64,000 nucleotides of DNA from Siphonodentalium dalli (taxonomy: Eukaryota; Mollusca; Scaphopoda; Gadilida; Siphonodentaliidae), in contig CP136068.1 in NCBI GenBank assembly GCA_032622095.1, positions 9,213,314 to 9,277,313 of the forward strand. Reading direction: 5' to 3'. This document shows, piece after piece, positions 42,042 to 53,068 of this stretch (position 1 is its first letter; every line of letters starts with the position of its first letter). A program made the position numbers and the translations under genes. Below the pieces are notes generated by a model. The model was given only the letters and a program-made list of their open reading frames with translations. It ran no database searches and was not told where the DNA came from.

Positions 42042-42815
42042 AAGTTTTAAATCTGCCATCTTATTCAAAGCATGTGAACATTCTTCATTGCTTTGAAATG
42101 GTTTTGAGATTATAATGTTTCACAGTTCCAATTAAAGTCACCTAAACCCCTCTGTACAAAAATATATCAACTAAATCAACATCTCGACTACATCAAAATG
42201 GAATATATTCGATTCCGGCGAATATCTCAATTACATAAAAATCTTAACTAAATCAACATGGAATATCATTGATTCTGGTGAATATACATGTAAAATGTAA
42301 ATAAATGAATTACCCCCACTGATTTCAGTAAATTATTTAAATCTTTATTGCCAAATATCAAATATATGATAAAAATGTATGGACTGTGGAAACAGGAATA
42401 TGAATCATGAAAATATCAGTGGACAGGGGAAAATGCAAAACTATTTTGTTAACTCTGACTACGGTTATGATCTTTGGGTATTTTCCGTACCTGTTTGGTA
42501 ATTAAAGTACTGAAACTCCAAATATATCAACCTTTTTAGTGAACAGTACCATAGTACATGTACATGTATTTGCTAAACCTTAATTTGTTAAATTTTGGTG
42601 CAAATATTTCCCAATTAAACAAAATATATTTATCAATCTTCTGTTGATGTAGGATAGATATGCATTTTAGTGTTTAATAAGAAACAACTTAATTGTCGTG
42701 GTTACAGTCTCATTATTACGCCACCTGTGGTGTTTCTAGCTTCTGTGAGTTTGATATTGTGTGGTGGACAGGGCGAATGTATTCTTGGAGATTTTGTGTA
42801 CCTTACTCAATCGTA
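42042..42815. other. Mostly featureless
   Basis: A weak ~95-bp direct repeat (ATCAACTAAATCAACAT... ATGGAATAT) spans about 42160-42295. Confidence 0.4.
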
Positions 42816-42817
42816 CC

Positions 42818-42972
42818 GATAGAATCACGTAGATGCCGAAATTGTAAAGTTAACGTCACCGGTGTATAATATGTTTATGAAAATATGATAAATCGTATTG
42901 ATAGAGTCAGGACAGGCTGAAATTGTAAACTTAAAGTCACCGGTGTAATAATATGTTGTTGAAAATATAAAT
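42818..42972. repeat. ~75-bp direct repeat, two copies
   Basis: GATAGA-TCA, GAAATTGTAAA, GTCACCGGTGTA-TAATATG and GAAAATAT recur in the same order. Confidence 0.75.
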
Positions 42973-43219
42973 AATTTGATAGACTGAAAATAATATATAA
43001 CCCATTGGGAGCCCCTGATGTATTCTTGTTCAACCAGTGTCCCAAATAACTCTGAATTCTTCCCTGTCAATAATATATATGAATCAAATGTATGGAGGCA
43101 CGTACTGTCAATAAATATGAACAACTTGCAAATCTTTCATGCAACAGCTCTTACAACCATTGAGTTACCCTGAACAGAAATAATAATTTACCCTGAATGA
43201 GGCTGAATCAGTTCAGGTA

Positions 43220-43452
43220 TTAACCAGTTTCATGACGGGAGCTGCGCTGGTGCAGCATTAAATATCCTGTGCCAGTGCATAGGGAGCTTCACATTTATAA
43301 GAGAATGCACTGGCTCACAAGGTAAATATTGTTCGGTCAATACATTCTCTTATATATGAGAGGCTCCCTATTTGAGACTCGCATATATAAAAGAATGCAT
43401 TGGCACAGGGTTTTCACAAAAGTTCACGAAGCTCCAGTCATGGTAGGGTTAA
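43220..43452. mobile_element. TTAA-2 element
   Basis: TTAA-CCAGTTTCATGACGGGAGC to AGCTCCAGTCATGGTAGGG-TTAA. The first hairpin is partly deleted, the second complete. Confidence 0.8.
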
Positions 43453-43734
43453 AAGAACAATCACATTACATTAATATCACCCGAGACATCAAAGACACAT
43501 ATCTAATTAAGAACCAGGGAACACACCTGCTCCAGTGATTTGTAACATTTCTCCGACTCGATCCATTAACATTTCATTTAGGAGTTTGTCTTCGGGTATA
43601 AAATCAATACAACACATGAACAAACACAGGTTTCAACTTAGAGATGAATTTGTAGATCGTGAATGTCACAGAAACATATGATTTAAATAAAGACATATTA
43701 TGGACTTGTTCGGGTGCTTGAAATTGAAAATAGT

Positions 43735-44310
43735 ATTTAGGCGCTATACCAACCTGGGGAATGTAGCATTCTACTAACTGTGCTGAATATTTCAAAGAAA
43801 TTGCCCATACCGCTTCATAGAAAACATCGTCTGAACTAGCTATGCTGAATTGTAAATATTTACATCTTGATTCGGGACGTACATGTAACTATAGGCAATA
43901 AACTGACACAAATGATTTCGCCACTGAGAGTAATTGCATTTAACCCTTTCAGTGCCAAGTACGATTTTTGTATCAACCCATATTTCCTTGATCATTTTTC
44001 AAATTTATTGATTATAATAATGTGATACATTGATGGAAAGAGCTCTTAGAGCTCTTTCCATCAATGTATCACATTATTATAATCAATAAATTTGAAAAAT
44101 GATCAAGGAAATATGGGTTGATACAATAATCGGACTTGGCACTGAAAGGGTTAATTAATATATAAGATTGAATCATTGATGGTGTGTGTTGTCGATTTGG
44201 ATTGATATTTGTGAAAAAAAAAATAACTACTTTGAACAGCTTTGAACAAGATTATTCTCAATTTCTATTTGATTACCCTACCGGAGTGTTCCACATCACT
44301 CAAGTTAAAG
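43735..44310. mobile_element. Interspersed family H, copy 2, split by a TTAA-3 element
   Basis: CCAACCTGGGGAATGTAGCA through ATTGTAAATATTTACATC, interrupted at 43940-44154, then TTGATTTGG...CTACCGGAGTGTTCCACATC. Colinear with 27100-27440. Confidence 0.65.
43940..44154. mobile_element. TTAA-3 element, reference copy
   Basis: 215 bp. TTAA-CCCTTTCAGTGCCAAGTA to CGGACTTGGCACTGAAAGGG-TTAA. The two ~100-bp arms are almost perfect inverses meeting at GAAAGAGCTCTTAGAGCTCTTTC. The homologous family H site at 27290 lacks it. Confidence 0.9.
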
Positions 44311-44883
44311 CTACACACACTGTTGAAATGTTTAGAGCGCCCCCACACAGAGAGTTACTGAGAAATTCAGCTCTCCCAGTTGGGAGGCAAGTCGTACATG
44401 AATTAACATATAAAAAACATGTAAACCCCCAAAACTAAATTTAGTTTGGAATTACCTGTCTGATCTTTTGTCAAAATATTGTTCAAAATAAACCGAGAAA
44501 CCAAATTGATATCGAATAAGAAAATCATCCCTTCAAATCAGCACTCAATAAACTAGCTTTTACGCGATACCTCTTAATAACAGTGGATTTAATGCTCTTT
44601 TATTATGTAGCCCGCTATCACTCGTGGCTCTCCTGTTAAAACTGTTTTTGCTTGGACCAGGGACATCATAGAGTGTATTTTACATACATGTACATAATGT
44701 GTACATGTTATTCATACTTATCTACAATATTATCTGCGCACGAGGATGACAGGATGGTAGTCCTTGAGACCATGTGATCCCCGGCGATAAACCTCAACAC
44801 ATATTTTGTATATATTTCATTCATTGTATATCGCTAAATAAATAAAGAAATAACAAAAAAATGTAATCAGCTCGACTATTTTT
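44311..44883. other. No recognisable feature
   Basis: AT-rich; nothing assignable. Confidence 0.4.
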
Positions 44884-45243
44884 TACCCTGTGCCAATGCA
44901 TTCTCTTATATATGCGAGTCGACCATAGGTCGCCTCGCATATATAAGAGAATGCATTGGCCTAACAATTTTTATCATTTTGTTTAAATAAATGTTTCTTA
45001 CAATTTTTAGGACATAAAATAAAAAACATCCATTACCCTGCAGGGAGCCCCACACATATATAGAAGCATATAGAAGAGTGTCGTCTGCTCATGTTTGTCT
45101 GGTGCTCTGTATGGGTGAAATTATAAAATTGTTAAAGAATACAAGAACAAATTATTAAAATTGTAAAAAATTGTTAGGCCAATGCATTCTCTTATATACC
45201 TATGGTCGACTCGCATATACAAGAGAATGCATTGGCACAGGGT
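44884..45243. mobile_element. Stand-alone Hp-core element
   Basis: TACCCTGTGCCAATGCATTC to GAATGCATTGGCACAGGGTA. Two Hp hairpins (the second partly deleted) flank an A/T spacer, without any CCCTTT outer end. It shows that the core has its own termini. Confidence 0.8.
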
Positions 45244-45498
45244 AAAAAAAAGTCATTGGACTGTATTATCCCTGAATTTTGAAACAATCATCACAGTGAC
45301 TATGAATTTGAGACTAATGCATCATGGGTAACATATAAGTAGGCAACATTTGATGTGATATTATCAAAGAGAGAGATACCCCCACCCATTATAGACCTCT
45401 AACGCCATCCCTGAGGGGTGTTCAAGTAATAAAAGCTGAATAGAGAATGATTCATATGCATTGGTTGGAACTGTTCAATGAAATGCAAGTTTCATTCC

Positions 45499-45898
45499 TT
45501 AACCCTTTACCCAACAGAAGGGCCCTGTGCCAATGCATTCTCTTATATATGCGAGTCGACCATAGGTCGCCTCGCATATATAAGAGAATGCATTGGCTTA
45601 GCACATTAAAAATTATAAAATTGTTTAAGAATGTAAGAAAAAATGGTAAAAAGTGTTAAAAAAAGATTTTTTTTAGGCCAATGCATTCTCTTATATATGC
45701 GAGGCGACCTATGGTCGACTCGCATATATAAGAGAATGCATTGGCACAGGGCATAACTGTAACTATCACAATGTGGTCAAGGAGCCGGTTCCAATGATAT
45801 CCATATTTGTATGGTTTTATTGAGACAGACCCAAGATATTTTAGGCTGTTGAAGCTTTATTCGGCCGGTTTTGGCCGGTTTGTTGGGTAAAGGGTTAA
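45499..45898 (+). mobile_element. TTAA-1 element
   Basis: Full length, both TTAA flanks and both hairpins perfect. One of the best-preserved copies. Confidence 0.9.
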
Positions 45899-46001
45899 TT
45901 TGGTGGATGATAACTTTACTGGGAAATAAGGTTGCGACCATATTTATACATGTATAGCAAATCTATACTTTATATTCGAACCAGCTGCTTTTTATTAGAA
46001 A

Positions 46002-46219
46002 CAAGCTTGGAAATACAGGTATGGTGCATTTTCAGAATGAGGTTCCCATTGGTGACTTTAGTGATGCTACCCAGGTCTCCTATAACAATTTAGGCCTAAA
46101 CAGAATGAGGTTCCCAGAGGGGATTTTGGCGATGCTTGCCCATTGTGCGGGACAGTGTCACTAAATTTACCCTATGGGGACCTCATTCTGCAAAAGTGAG
46201 ACACTATTTCAAGGCTTGA
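46002..46219. mobile_element. GAGG element, centre deleted
   Basis: CAAGCTTGGAAATACAGG and TTTCAAGGCTTG ends with one and a half hairpin blocks. The ~230-bp unique middle is missing. Confidence 0.75.
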
Positions 46220-46266
46220 TTAGGAATCTAACGAGCTTTGACAGCCTTCATGTGCAGCCTTACAGC

Positions 46267-46434
46267 TACATTATGCCCTAAATAATCGACACCTTAACCA
46301 CAGCAGAATTATGGGTAATTTTTCAGGAGAACATTCCGAGCTGAATGGCAACAAGCCATATTTCCGACTAAATCCTGAAATTTACCCATAATTCTGCTGT
46401 GGTTAAGGAGTCGATTATTTAGGGCATTACTGCA
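46267..46434. mobile_element. Mariner-like MITE, left arm deleted internally
   Basis: TACATTATGCCCTAAATAATC with arm to TTTTTCAGGA, then the complete right arm ending GGGCATTACTG. Confidence 0.8.
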
Positions 46435-47102
46435 ACAGTTAGCTGTCCAGGCCGTCCCATTCTGACATGAGATCATATAATGACTAATGCACCCTGGCTA
46501 TGATATATGAGGACACGAGGAATGTATGAAGAAAACAGCATAATAAATTACGAGTGTATGAATTAAAATCAGTGATGTTATATATAAGGTGGGACATCAC
46601 CAGGGTAATAAATAATGAGAGCACAACACAATAAGACAATCGAGAATGAAGCGACAGTGGATGGTATATCCAGGGTGAAGTGACAGTGGATGCACGGTAT
46701 ATCATGATAAAAACTTCAGAAGCATACTTCACATGAACTAAAATAGTCTGATGGCTCATAAGGGGCTAGAATGTAATTGGTCATTTATGTAGTTGGATGT
46801 GTATAACTGCAATAACATGTCAGGCAGCTAGAATTGACATTGAATTAGAACCAGAAAGGAACATCTACATGATATGAACATGTATCGGATGAGGATCCAA
46901 ACTTTTTGAATAATTTTTTTTTTATCAGTTCTTGTAATTATAATTTATCAGACAGGTCTCAGTGAAATTCACATTTCACTGGGATCTAGTTTTGGAGAAT
47001 TATGTCTGAGATACACATGTAGGGTTAATACTATCTAAAGAATGAATAGTTTGAAACAAGTACCTTTTAATACATGTACTTTCGTGACTTTGAAATTCAA
47101 AA
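46435..47102. other. No recognisable feature
   Basis: AT-rich. A short direct repeat of GAAGTGACAGTGGATG-type words occurs near 46650-46690. Confidence 0.4.
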
Positions 47103-47320
47103 ATACAGTAATGCCCTAAATAGTATACTCCTTAACCACAGCAGAATTATGGGTAACTTTTCAGGATTAAGTTGGAAATATGGCTTGTTGCTATTCATCG
47201 GAAAGCTCTCACTGAGAGCTTTCCTATGAATGGCAACATGCCATATTTCCGACTAAATCCTGAAAAGTTACCCATAATTCTGCTGTGGTTAATGAGTCGA
47301 TTATTTAGGGCATCACTGTA
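47103..47320. mobile_element. Mariner-like palindromic MITE
   Basis: Complete. TA-CAGTAATGCCCTAAATAGT to ATTTAGGGCATCACTG-TA. The centre is CGGAAAGCTCTCACTGAGAG. Confidence 0.85.
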
Positions 47321-47504
47321 TAAGTACTATATTTCAGTGGTAGAGGCACTCCCCCCCCCAATTGAATTACCCAACAGCAAAATATGTTCATAAAGAGTCT
47401 CCAACCTGTTAAACCATTGTATGAAATAAATTCTAACAGGTCTGAAATCAATCTGGTATCTGGAGTGTTAAATACATGATTTCAGTGCCTGGATGGTCTG
47501 TACT

Positions 47505-48037
47505 TTAAAGGCACAGGCGGTGTTCGATGCAGAAATATTCATATTTGTTCAAATCGCCATCAACAGAAGGAATATTAAAATATATATAGTTTTGTTCATA
47601 TGCCAAACATAATCAGCGCGTAAATAGTATATTGTCGTCAAGACAAACGATGGTGTACGTAAATAAGAACCTGCTCGTGTTACAGAAGTTTTGCTTCTGT
47701 TTACATAACACAGCGTAATTCTATTGGTTATATATAATCACACACAAATGATATAAATGCTCTTTATTATTTCCATATCAGGAAAACAGTAACAAATAAC
47801 GCTCTTTATGTTTACCATATCCAGATCTAAACAAAAGCCAGGTTCTGTAACATTTTCTACTTTTGTTTACATAACAAAGGAAAAACATTTGACAATAACA
47901 TACTGTTTATGCCATATTTCTGATTGGTATAAGAACAAGGTCTGTCTATATTTTACTATTCTTTCCGTTTATGGTGGTTTTTGACAGAGCTGAATATTTT
48001 AACAGCAAACCCACCGCCAACACCGCCCGTATCTTAA
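47505..48037. mobile_element. TTAA-6 element
   Basis: TTAA-AGGCACAGGCGGTGTT at the left and AACACCGCCCGTATC-TTAA at the right, ~530 bp, non-coding. The duplicated host segment at 49010-49020 reads through without it. Confidence 0.8.
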
Positions 48038-48277
48038 TTGTCTCATTTTACACACAATCAATTGAAGGCCTAATCTATTCATACAAATTACTGCATTGTA
48101 TAAAATTACTTTGAGACAAAATTAATAGGTCGTAGATACGTGTATGTCCAAACAATGGATCTAAAGATAAAATAATGGCATATTTCCTTGTTATAATTAG
48201 TTTTTAGAACAGGATTTTAAAAGTATTCCTGTATTACATAACGCTCATAAATGTCTAAATTGGGATTTTCAATTAAT

Positions 48278-48725
48278 TTAACCCTTTGAGTGCCAGGTCA
48301 GATTTTTGTATCAACCCATATACCCTGTGCCAATGCATTTTCTTATATATGCGAGGTCGCCTCGTATATATTAGAGAATGCATTGGCCTAACAATTTTTC
48401 ATCATTTGTTATTATTTTTTACAATTTTAATAATTTTTTCTTATATTCTTTAACAGACTTATTTTGTAGGTTTAATGCCAGGGAATCTTACGTTTTACCT
48501 GGGCATCAAAATTATTACTATGAATACTTGGTGATAGTTTTGAGTTATAACATGCCCGTAAGGTTTTATTCAGTTTGTTTTTTAAATTTGCTATAGCATG
48601 CTTAAGCATACCCAAACAAAATTCAACCCAAAAAAATCTAAAAAAAAACAATTTTTTTTTAGGGCCGATTTTACAGACCATAAATTAGGGCCGATAGGAT
48701 CGGCCCCTGGCACTGAAAGGGTTAA
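48278..48725 (+). mobile_element. TTAA-4 element, long form
   Basis: TTAA-CCCTTTGAGTGCCAGGTC to CGGCCCCTGGCACTGAAAGGG-TTAA. The Hp hairpin lost its loop (GCGAGGTCGCCTCG). An extra ~200 bp (CAGGGAATCTTACGTTTTAC to GCTTAAGCATACCC) precedes the right end. Confidence 0.85.
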
Positions 48726-49135
48726 TGAGGTCTCACTATCAAACGGGTGGGGGAGTGATTTCTCTCAAATTTGACGTCTCTACTAGTAGGTTGGTCTCCT
48801 GTATGAAATTAATTCCAACAGGTCCAAAATCAATCAGGTCTCGAGGACGCTAAATACATGATTACAGTGTCTATATGGGCTATACTCCCTGTGACCAAGA
48901 ATACAGTTGTGAAAAGTTAACCAATGTAAACATTGTACAAAATTAATTCTAACAGGGCCCAAATCAATCTGGTCTGGAGAGCGTTAAATACATGATTACA
49001 GTGTCCAGATGGGCTATACTTGTCTCCTTTTACACCCACTCAATTGAAGGCCAGTATTAAATTCACTAATCTATTCATACCTATTACCCCCATTGTATCA
49101 AATTACTTTGAGAAAAAATTAATAGGCTGTTGCTT

Positions 49136-49344
49136 ATGTAAAGGGAGAATTGAAATAGGCAGTGACCTATGTAGATTGAGAATAAAAATAAATGTTTTGA
49201 AAAACATGAGAGGTGCATTCGAATCAATGAGGTGTGTGACAAGAATGCAATCCGTCTTAGGCCAAGGTTAATTAAATGCTTAGTTGGCCAAAACATTATT
49301 AGAGTCAGTAGGTAGTTTACAAATTGTGTTCTTAATTCTTTTAT
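49136..49344. other. No recognisable feature
   Basis: Part of an 83-codon plus-strand frame (49020-49271) that overlaps the segmental duplication and has no recognised motif. Confidence 0.35.
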
Positions 49345-49623
49345 TTAACCCTTTCATGACTAAATCTTCCTGAAATGTTGCGAAAACCTTGGGCCAACTT
49401 AAATGCATTCTATTATATATGCAAGTCTCCCATAGGGAGCCTCACATATATATAAGCGATTACATTAGCCCAACAATATTTATCTTGACCATGTAAGGCA
49501 GTGCATTCTCTTATATAGGCAAGGCTCCCTATGGGAGACTCACTTATATAAGAGAATGAACTGGCACATGAACCTTAATGCTAGCTGCACCAGGGCCGCT
49601 TTTGTAATGAACCTCAGGGTTAA
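49345..49623. mobile_element. TTAA-2 element
   Basis: TTAA-CCCTTTCATGACTAAATCTTC to TTTTGTAATGAACCTCAGGG-TTAA. Two decayed Hp hairpins. Confidence 0.8.
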
Positions 49624-50511
49624 CTATGGCTTCGTTTGTGACTTCATATTTCAAACATTATTTTTCTGTAAAATGATTTGATTCAAAACTTCTTTTACTG
49701 AGTATTTTGTTATCTTTCAAAATAACCTGTGCAATTTACAAAATAAAATGATGGCCGATTACAATTCAATGCAAGCAGAATCAATATTATATATTGGAAA
49801 TAAACTATTGCCAATGGCACAAAAAGTGTTGGCAAAATCAAAGTCCGCCCTAAATCTCAGAAGAAAATGAAACTTGAGATTATATTTATAAGTTTTTTAA
49901 CATTTTTGGTCACCATTGACAACGGTAAATATTAAAAAAAGCCCTCATTTTATAAGAACAACGTGTCCCATATGTGCTTTTCGTCACACTAGAATTATGT
50001 AAATTATAACATTTGCAAAATTGTTGGAACACTATGAATGCATCTAACATACTAGTTTTAGGATGACCTGCATAATTCAGTTTGCATGTGTCACAATGAC
50101 CGATACCATACTTATAACTTTTATTAGACATGGTATTAATTATGGCTCTTTGTAAAAACACAACCACACATATTTTGTTCCCTTGGCCTTGTGAAACAGT
50201 CTACCTGTGTGACACATCGTGACCTACTTCTACAGATTACATGTGAAAATTGTTTACATACCTTATCGGATTGAGCCGATAAGCATCTAGGAACCTTGGG
50301 AATGTGTTGATATAGTCCATTTACTCTATACATAGATTTAATCAATCACACGACTCAGTCACACATAAAGAATAAATATACCGCCAATGAACAGAGAGTC
50401 AGCAAAACTATGAAAGCAGAGATTGTCAGAACTAATAAAATTATAAACATGCAGTCGGTAAAGGATGAGAAAAAAATAATATATAAACAAATCAAATCAA
50501 TTTCTTATCAG
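49624..50511. other. No recognisable feature
   Basis: AT-rich. Minus-strand frames of 69 and 85 codons overlap each other and lack splice framing or known motifs. Confidence 0.4.
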
Positions 50512-50620
50512 GGAGAGCTTTCCGGTGAATGGCAACAAGCCATATTTCTGACTAAATCCTGAAAAATTACCCATAATTCTGCTGTGGTTAAGGAGTCGAT
50601 TATTTACGGCATTCCTGTAT
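50512..50620. mobile_element. Mariner-like MITE, right arm only
   Basis: GGGAGAGCTTTCCGGTGAAT to ATTTACGGCATTCCTG-TA. Confidence 0.8.
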
Positions 50621-50892
50621 TTCATGCTATTTATACACTCTAGATCCAATGAACATGTATGAACATTGGGAATATGTCTATGTATAGCATGTTTGCTCTA
50701 TACATTAGATAAAATCAATACCACAGCACAAGCTCAAAGGACAAAATAAATATACTGCTAGTGAATCGAGTCTGCACAGTCTGGGGCGAAAACAAATTAT
50801 GAAAGTATGGAGATTGTAAATGCAATTGTAAACATGCAGTTGGTAAATAATGAGATAAAATGAAAACGAGGCTGGTATACTGAAGGAAAATA

Positions 50893-51100
50893 TACAGTAA
50901 AGCTCTAAGTAATCGACTTCTTAACCACAGCAGAATTATGGGTAACTTTTCAGGATTTAGTTGGAAATATGGCGTGTTGCCATTCATCTCCCCGAGAGCT
51001 TTACGATGAATGGCAACAAGCCATATTTCCGACTAAATCCTGAAAAGTTACCCATAATTCTGCTGTGGTTAAGTCGTCGATTACTTAGAGCATTAGTGTA
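50893..51100. mobile_element. Mariner-like palindromic MITE
   Basis: TA-CAGTAAAGCTCTAAGTAATC to GATTACTTAGAGCATTAGTG-TA. Compensating changes in both arms (AAGTAATC / GATTACTT) keep the pairing. Confidence 0.85.
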
Positions 51101-51177
51101 GTCACAAGATAGTACATATTATCGCCCAAAAATACCGTATTTTAGCAAGAAAAACCAGTCAAATGTAATAAATACTA

Positions 51178-51286
51178 GAATTTCTCTTATATGTGAGGCG
51201 ACCTATGGTCGAATCACATATATAAGAGAATGCATTGGCACAGAGTTTTTGCAAAAATTCAGGAAACTCCAGTCATGAAAGGTTTA
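51178..51286. mobile_element. TTAA-2 element, right half
   Basis: A truncated Hp hairpin (TTTCTCTTATATGTGAGGCG...) and the end AAACTCCAGTCATGAAAGG. Confidence 0.75.
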
Positions 51287-51835
51287 AGAGTTAGGATGAA
51301 GCTTTAGGAGATGGTCAGAAATAAATAATTGTACACATGCAACATGGTAAAGAATGGCGAAAAATATGAAAAACAAAACCAATTTCTAATTGGGGGGACA
51401 AATTTATAAACTTACAAACACAAGGACTAAAAATCATTTTGCCAGTCCTAACAGAACAGACTAAATACCTTCTAGTATACAACCATTCACTTATCTCTTA
51501 CATCCTAATTTTAAGCTTGAATATGGTCATTCTGTGAAGGAAACTCATGAAGCAAGGGTCTGTGTCAAATATTTGATATTTATGAGGATACACATAAAGT
51601 GTTCGGATGTTTAAATGAGGTTGTTGCAATGGATCTGTCATGTGTTACATCAAAACATGGATATTGGCAACAGTACTCAGGTGTTTAATGACTGAGATGT
51701 ATCCATTGTGTTGTATCCGTTAACTCATCAAATGGAGAGATGTAATTTTCAACGCAAGTCCCAATGCATATCTTATATGGTATGGATGTGTGCGCGACAT
51801 GATATTATGTAGCGGTTCTTGTTTTGAATCGATCA
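51287..51835. other. No recognisable feature
   Basis: AT-rich; no exon or termini seen. Confidence 0.4.
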
Positions 51836-51839
51836 AAAA

Positions 51840-51899
51840 ATGGCGGCTTCATCTGCGAAGCAAAGTAAATTGACTTCTATTTTTGAAAATAAAGATTGA
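51840..51899 (+). pseudogene. Short 5' coding remnant with PIP-box-like motif
   Basis: A 19-codon frame MAASSAKQSKLTSIFENKD, preceded by the good start context AAAAAATGG. QSKLTSIF resembles a PCNA-interacting motif (QxxLxx then two hydrophobics). Many BED/TTF-type zinc-finger transposases start this way (family recollection, not a search). It stops abruptly, as in a deletion derivative. Confidence 0.25.
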
Positions 51900-52345
51900 G
51901 GTGTTGAAATTTGACAGGTTCAGCATTATTATAGAATTAATTTATAACAGATTTATTCCAATATAAAACTTATCAGCTGCAATTAGAAGCTTTATGTTAT
52001 AACGGGTTTGTGTAAGCGATTCAACGGATCCAATGGAACACGCTTATCTAAATGGTATTTAACATAACTTGTTTTATACTGTATAATCACAAACAAACAC
52101 ACACAAACAAAATATTAGTCACACAATCTACTCATGAACAGTTCATTTTAAAGCAGTTTCACAACTAGCTCTACAAACTTTAATTTAATAATATTTTTTC
52201 GCGTTTCGTAACTGTTGAAAAACACAGTGAAGTATATTTATTATTGGCTTTGGTTCAGTCTCGGTTGGTCGTAAACTTCCATTGCAATTGTTAACAATTG
52301 ATCACGATACATAACATACGTTTATGAGGTTGTTCCTTCATTTGA

Positions 52346-52552
52346 TCATAAACGGCACAACAGATTCGTTATTTTACGAAAATATTTATGAATATTATTT
52401 CTAAGGCGACGAACAACACCTTGCCCTGCAGATGGAGTTTGCATTGACATTGATTTCAAATTTTCTTCAAGGGTTTTTTCTGTCCACGAATTTGCTGTTG
52501 CAATTGGGAACATTTGTTTAGGCAGGTCTGCTACATGTACCGGTAAACTAGC
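52346..52552 (-). CDS. Exon-like open frame of unknown identity
   Basis: 68 codons: ASLPVHVADLPKQMFPIATA, then NSWTEKTLEENLKSMSMQTP and SAGQGVVRRLRNNIHKYF before the stop. A possible acceptor, CATGTAGCAG, precedes ACCTGCC, and a possible donor, CAAG|GTGTTG, lies inside. Protein-like composition, but no family recognised. It lies on the coding strand of the large intron 37028-62260, yet its phase does not fit the known exons. It may be a transposon remnant. Confidence 0.3.
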   Translation of the reverse strand, partial: ASLPVHVADLPKQMFPIATANSWTEKTLEENLKSMSMQTPSAGQGVVRRLRNNIHKYFRKITNLLCRL

Positions 52553-52610
52553 TCATGATTCGATCAGAATATACAGGACTTCATGGCTAGTGTTCCAAAC
52601 CAAGAATCAA

Positions 52611-53047
52611 TTAACCCGTTCATGACTGGAGCTTCCTGAGTTTTGGCAAAAAACCCTTACATGCATAGTTGCGAATTGTCCTAAAAAAAAAACAAACATG
52701 CATCTATGCTATTACTTATAGTTATACTTGTTTTAGGGGGTAGCATGAAGACAGCCCGATTGGGCTAGGCTACCCCCGACAATACACTGCTTTACTTTAT
52801 TATGTATTACTGCCACTGTATCATTCGTGTGTATTGTAAATAAACTATCCTATCCTATCCTATCCATAGGGCGCCTCACATATATAAGAGAATGCATTGG
52901 CATAACAATATTTACTTTGACATTGTAAGCCAGAGCATTCTCTTATATATTCGAGGCTTCCTCTGGGAGGCTTGCATATATAAGAGAATGCACTGGCACA
53001 GGGTCTTTAATGCTGCACCAGTGCAGCTCCTGTCATGAAAGGGTTAA
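52611..53047. mobile_element. TTAA-2 element carrying a retroposon insertion
   Basis: TTAA-CCCGTTCATGACTGGAGC to GCTCCTGTCATGAAAGGG-TTAA. The left hairpin is split by the 52735-52866 insertion. The right hairpin (52927-52997) is complete with a CTCTGGGAG loop. Confidence 0.85.
52735..52866 (+). mobile_element. Non-LTR retroposon 3' end with CCTAT repeat tail
   Basis: GGGGGTAGCATGAAGACAGC through CCCGATTGGGCTAGGCTACC to TGTAAATAAACTATCCTATC, ending in four or more CCTAT units. A simple-repeat tail and short 5'-truncated body are typical of LINE- or SINE-type retroposons. Confidence 0.6.
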
Positions 53048-53068
53048 GTTTATATGAGGAGGGAATAC

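Larger units (their letters stand above)
47420..49135. repeat. Local segmental duplication with one occupied copy
   Basis: A segment with AATTCTAACAGG-C-AAATCAATCTGGT, GTTAAATACATGATT-CAGTG, TTTTACAC-CA-TCAATTGAAGG and TTACTTTGAGA-AAAATTAATAGG occurs at 47420-48140 and again at 48935-49135. The first part recurs a third time at 48805-48890. The first copy is split by the 47505-48037 insertion. Confidence 0.8.

Noticed and set aside
43531-43616. Minus-strand frame PEDKLLNEMLMDRVGEMLQI with donor GCAG|GTGTGT
   Set aside because: Only ~28 codons, weak acceptor, and its phase (1) does not fit the phase-0 terminal exon at 37027. Kept only as a note.
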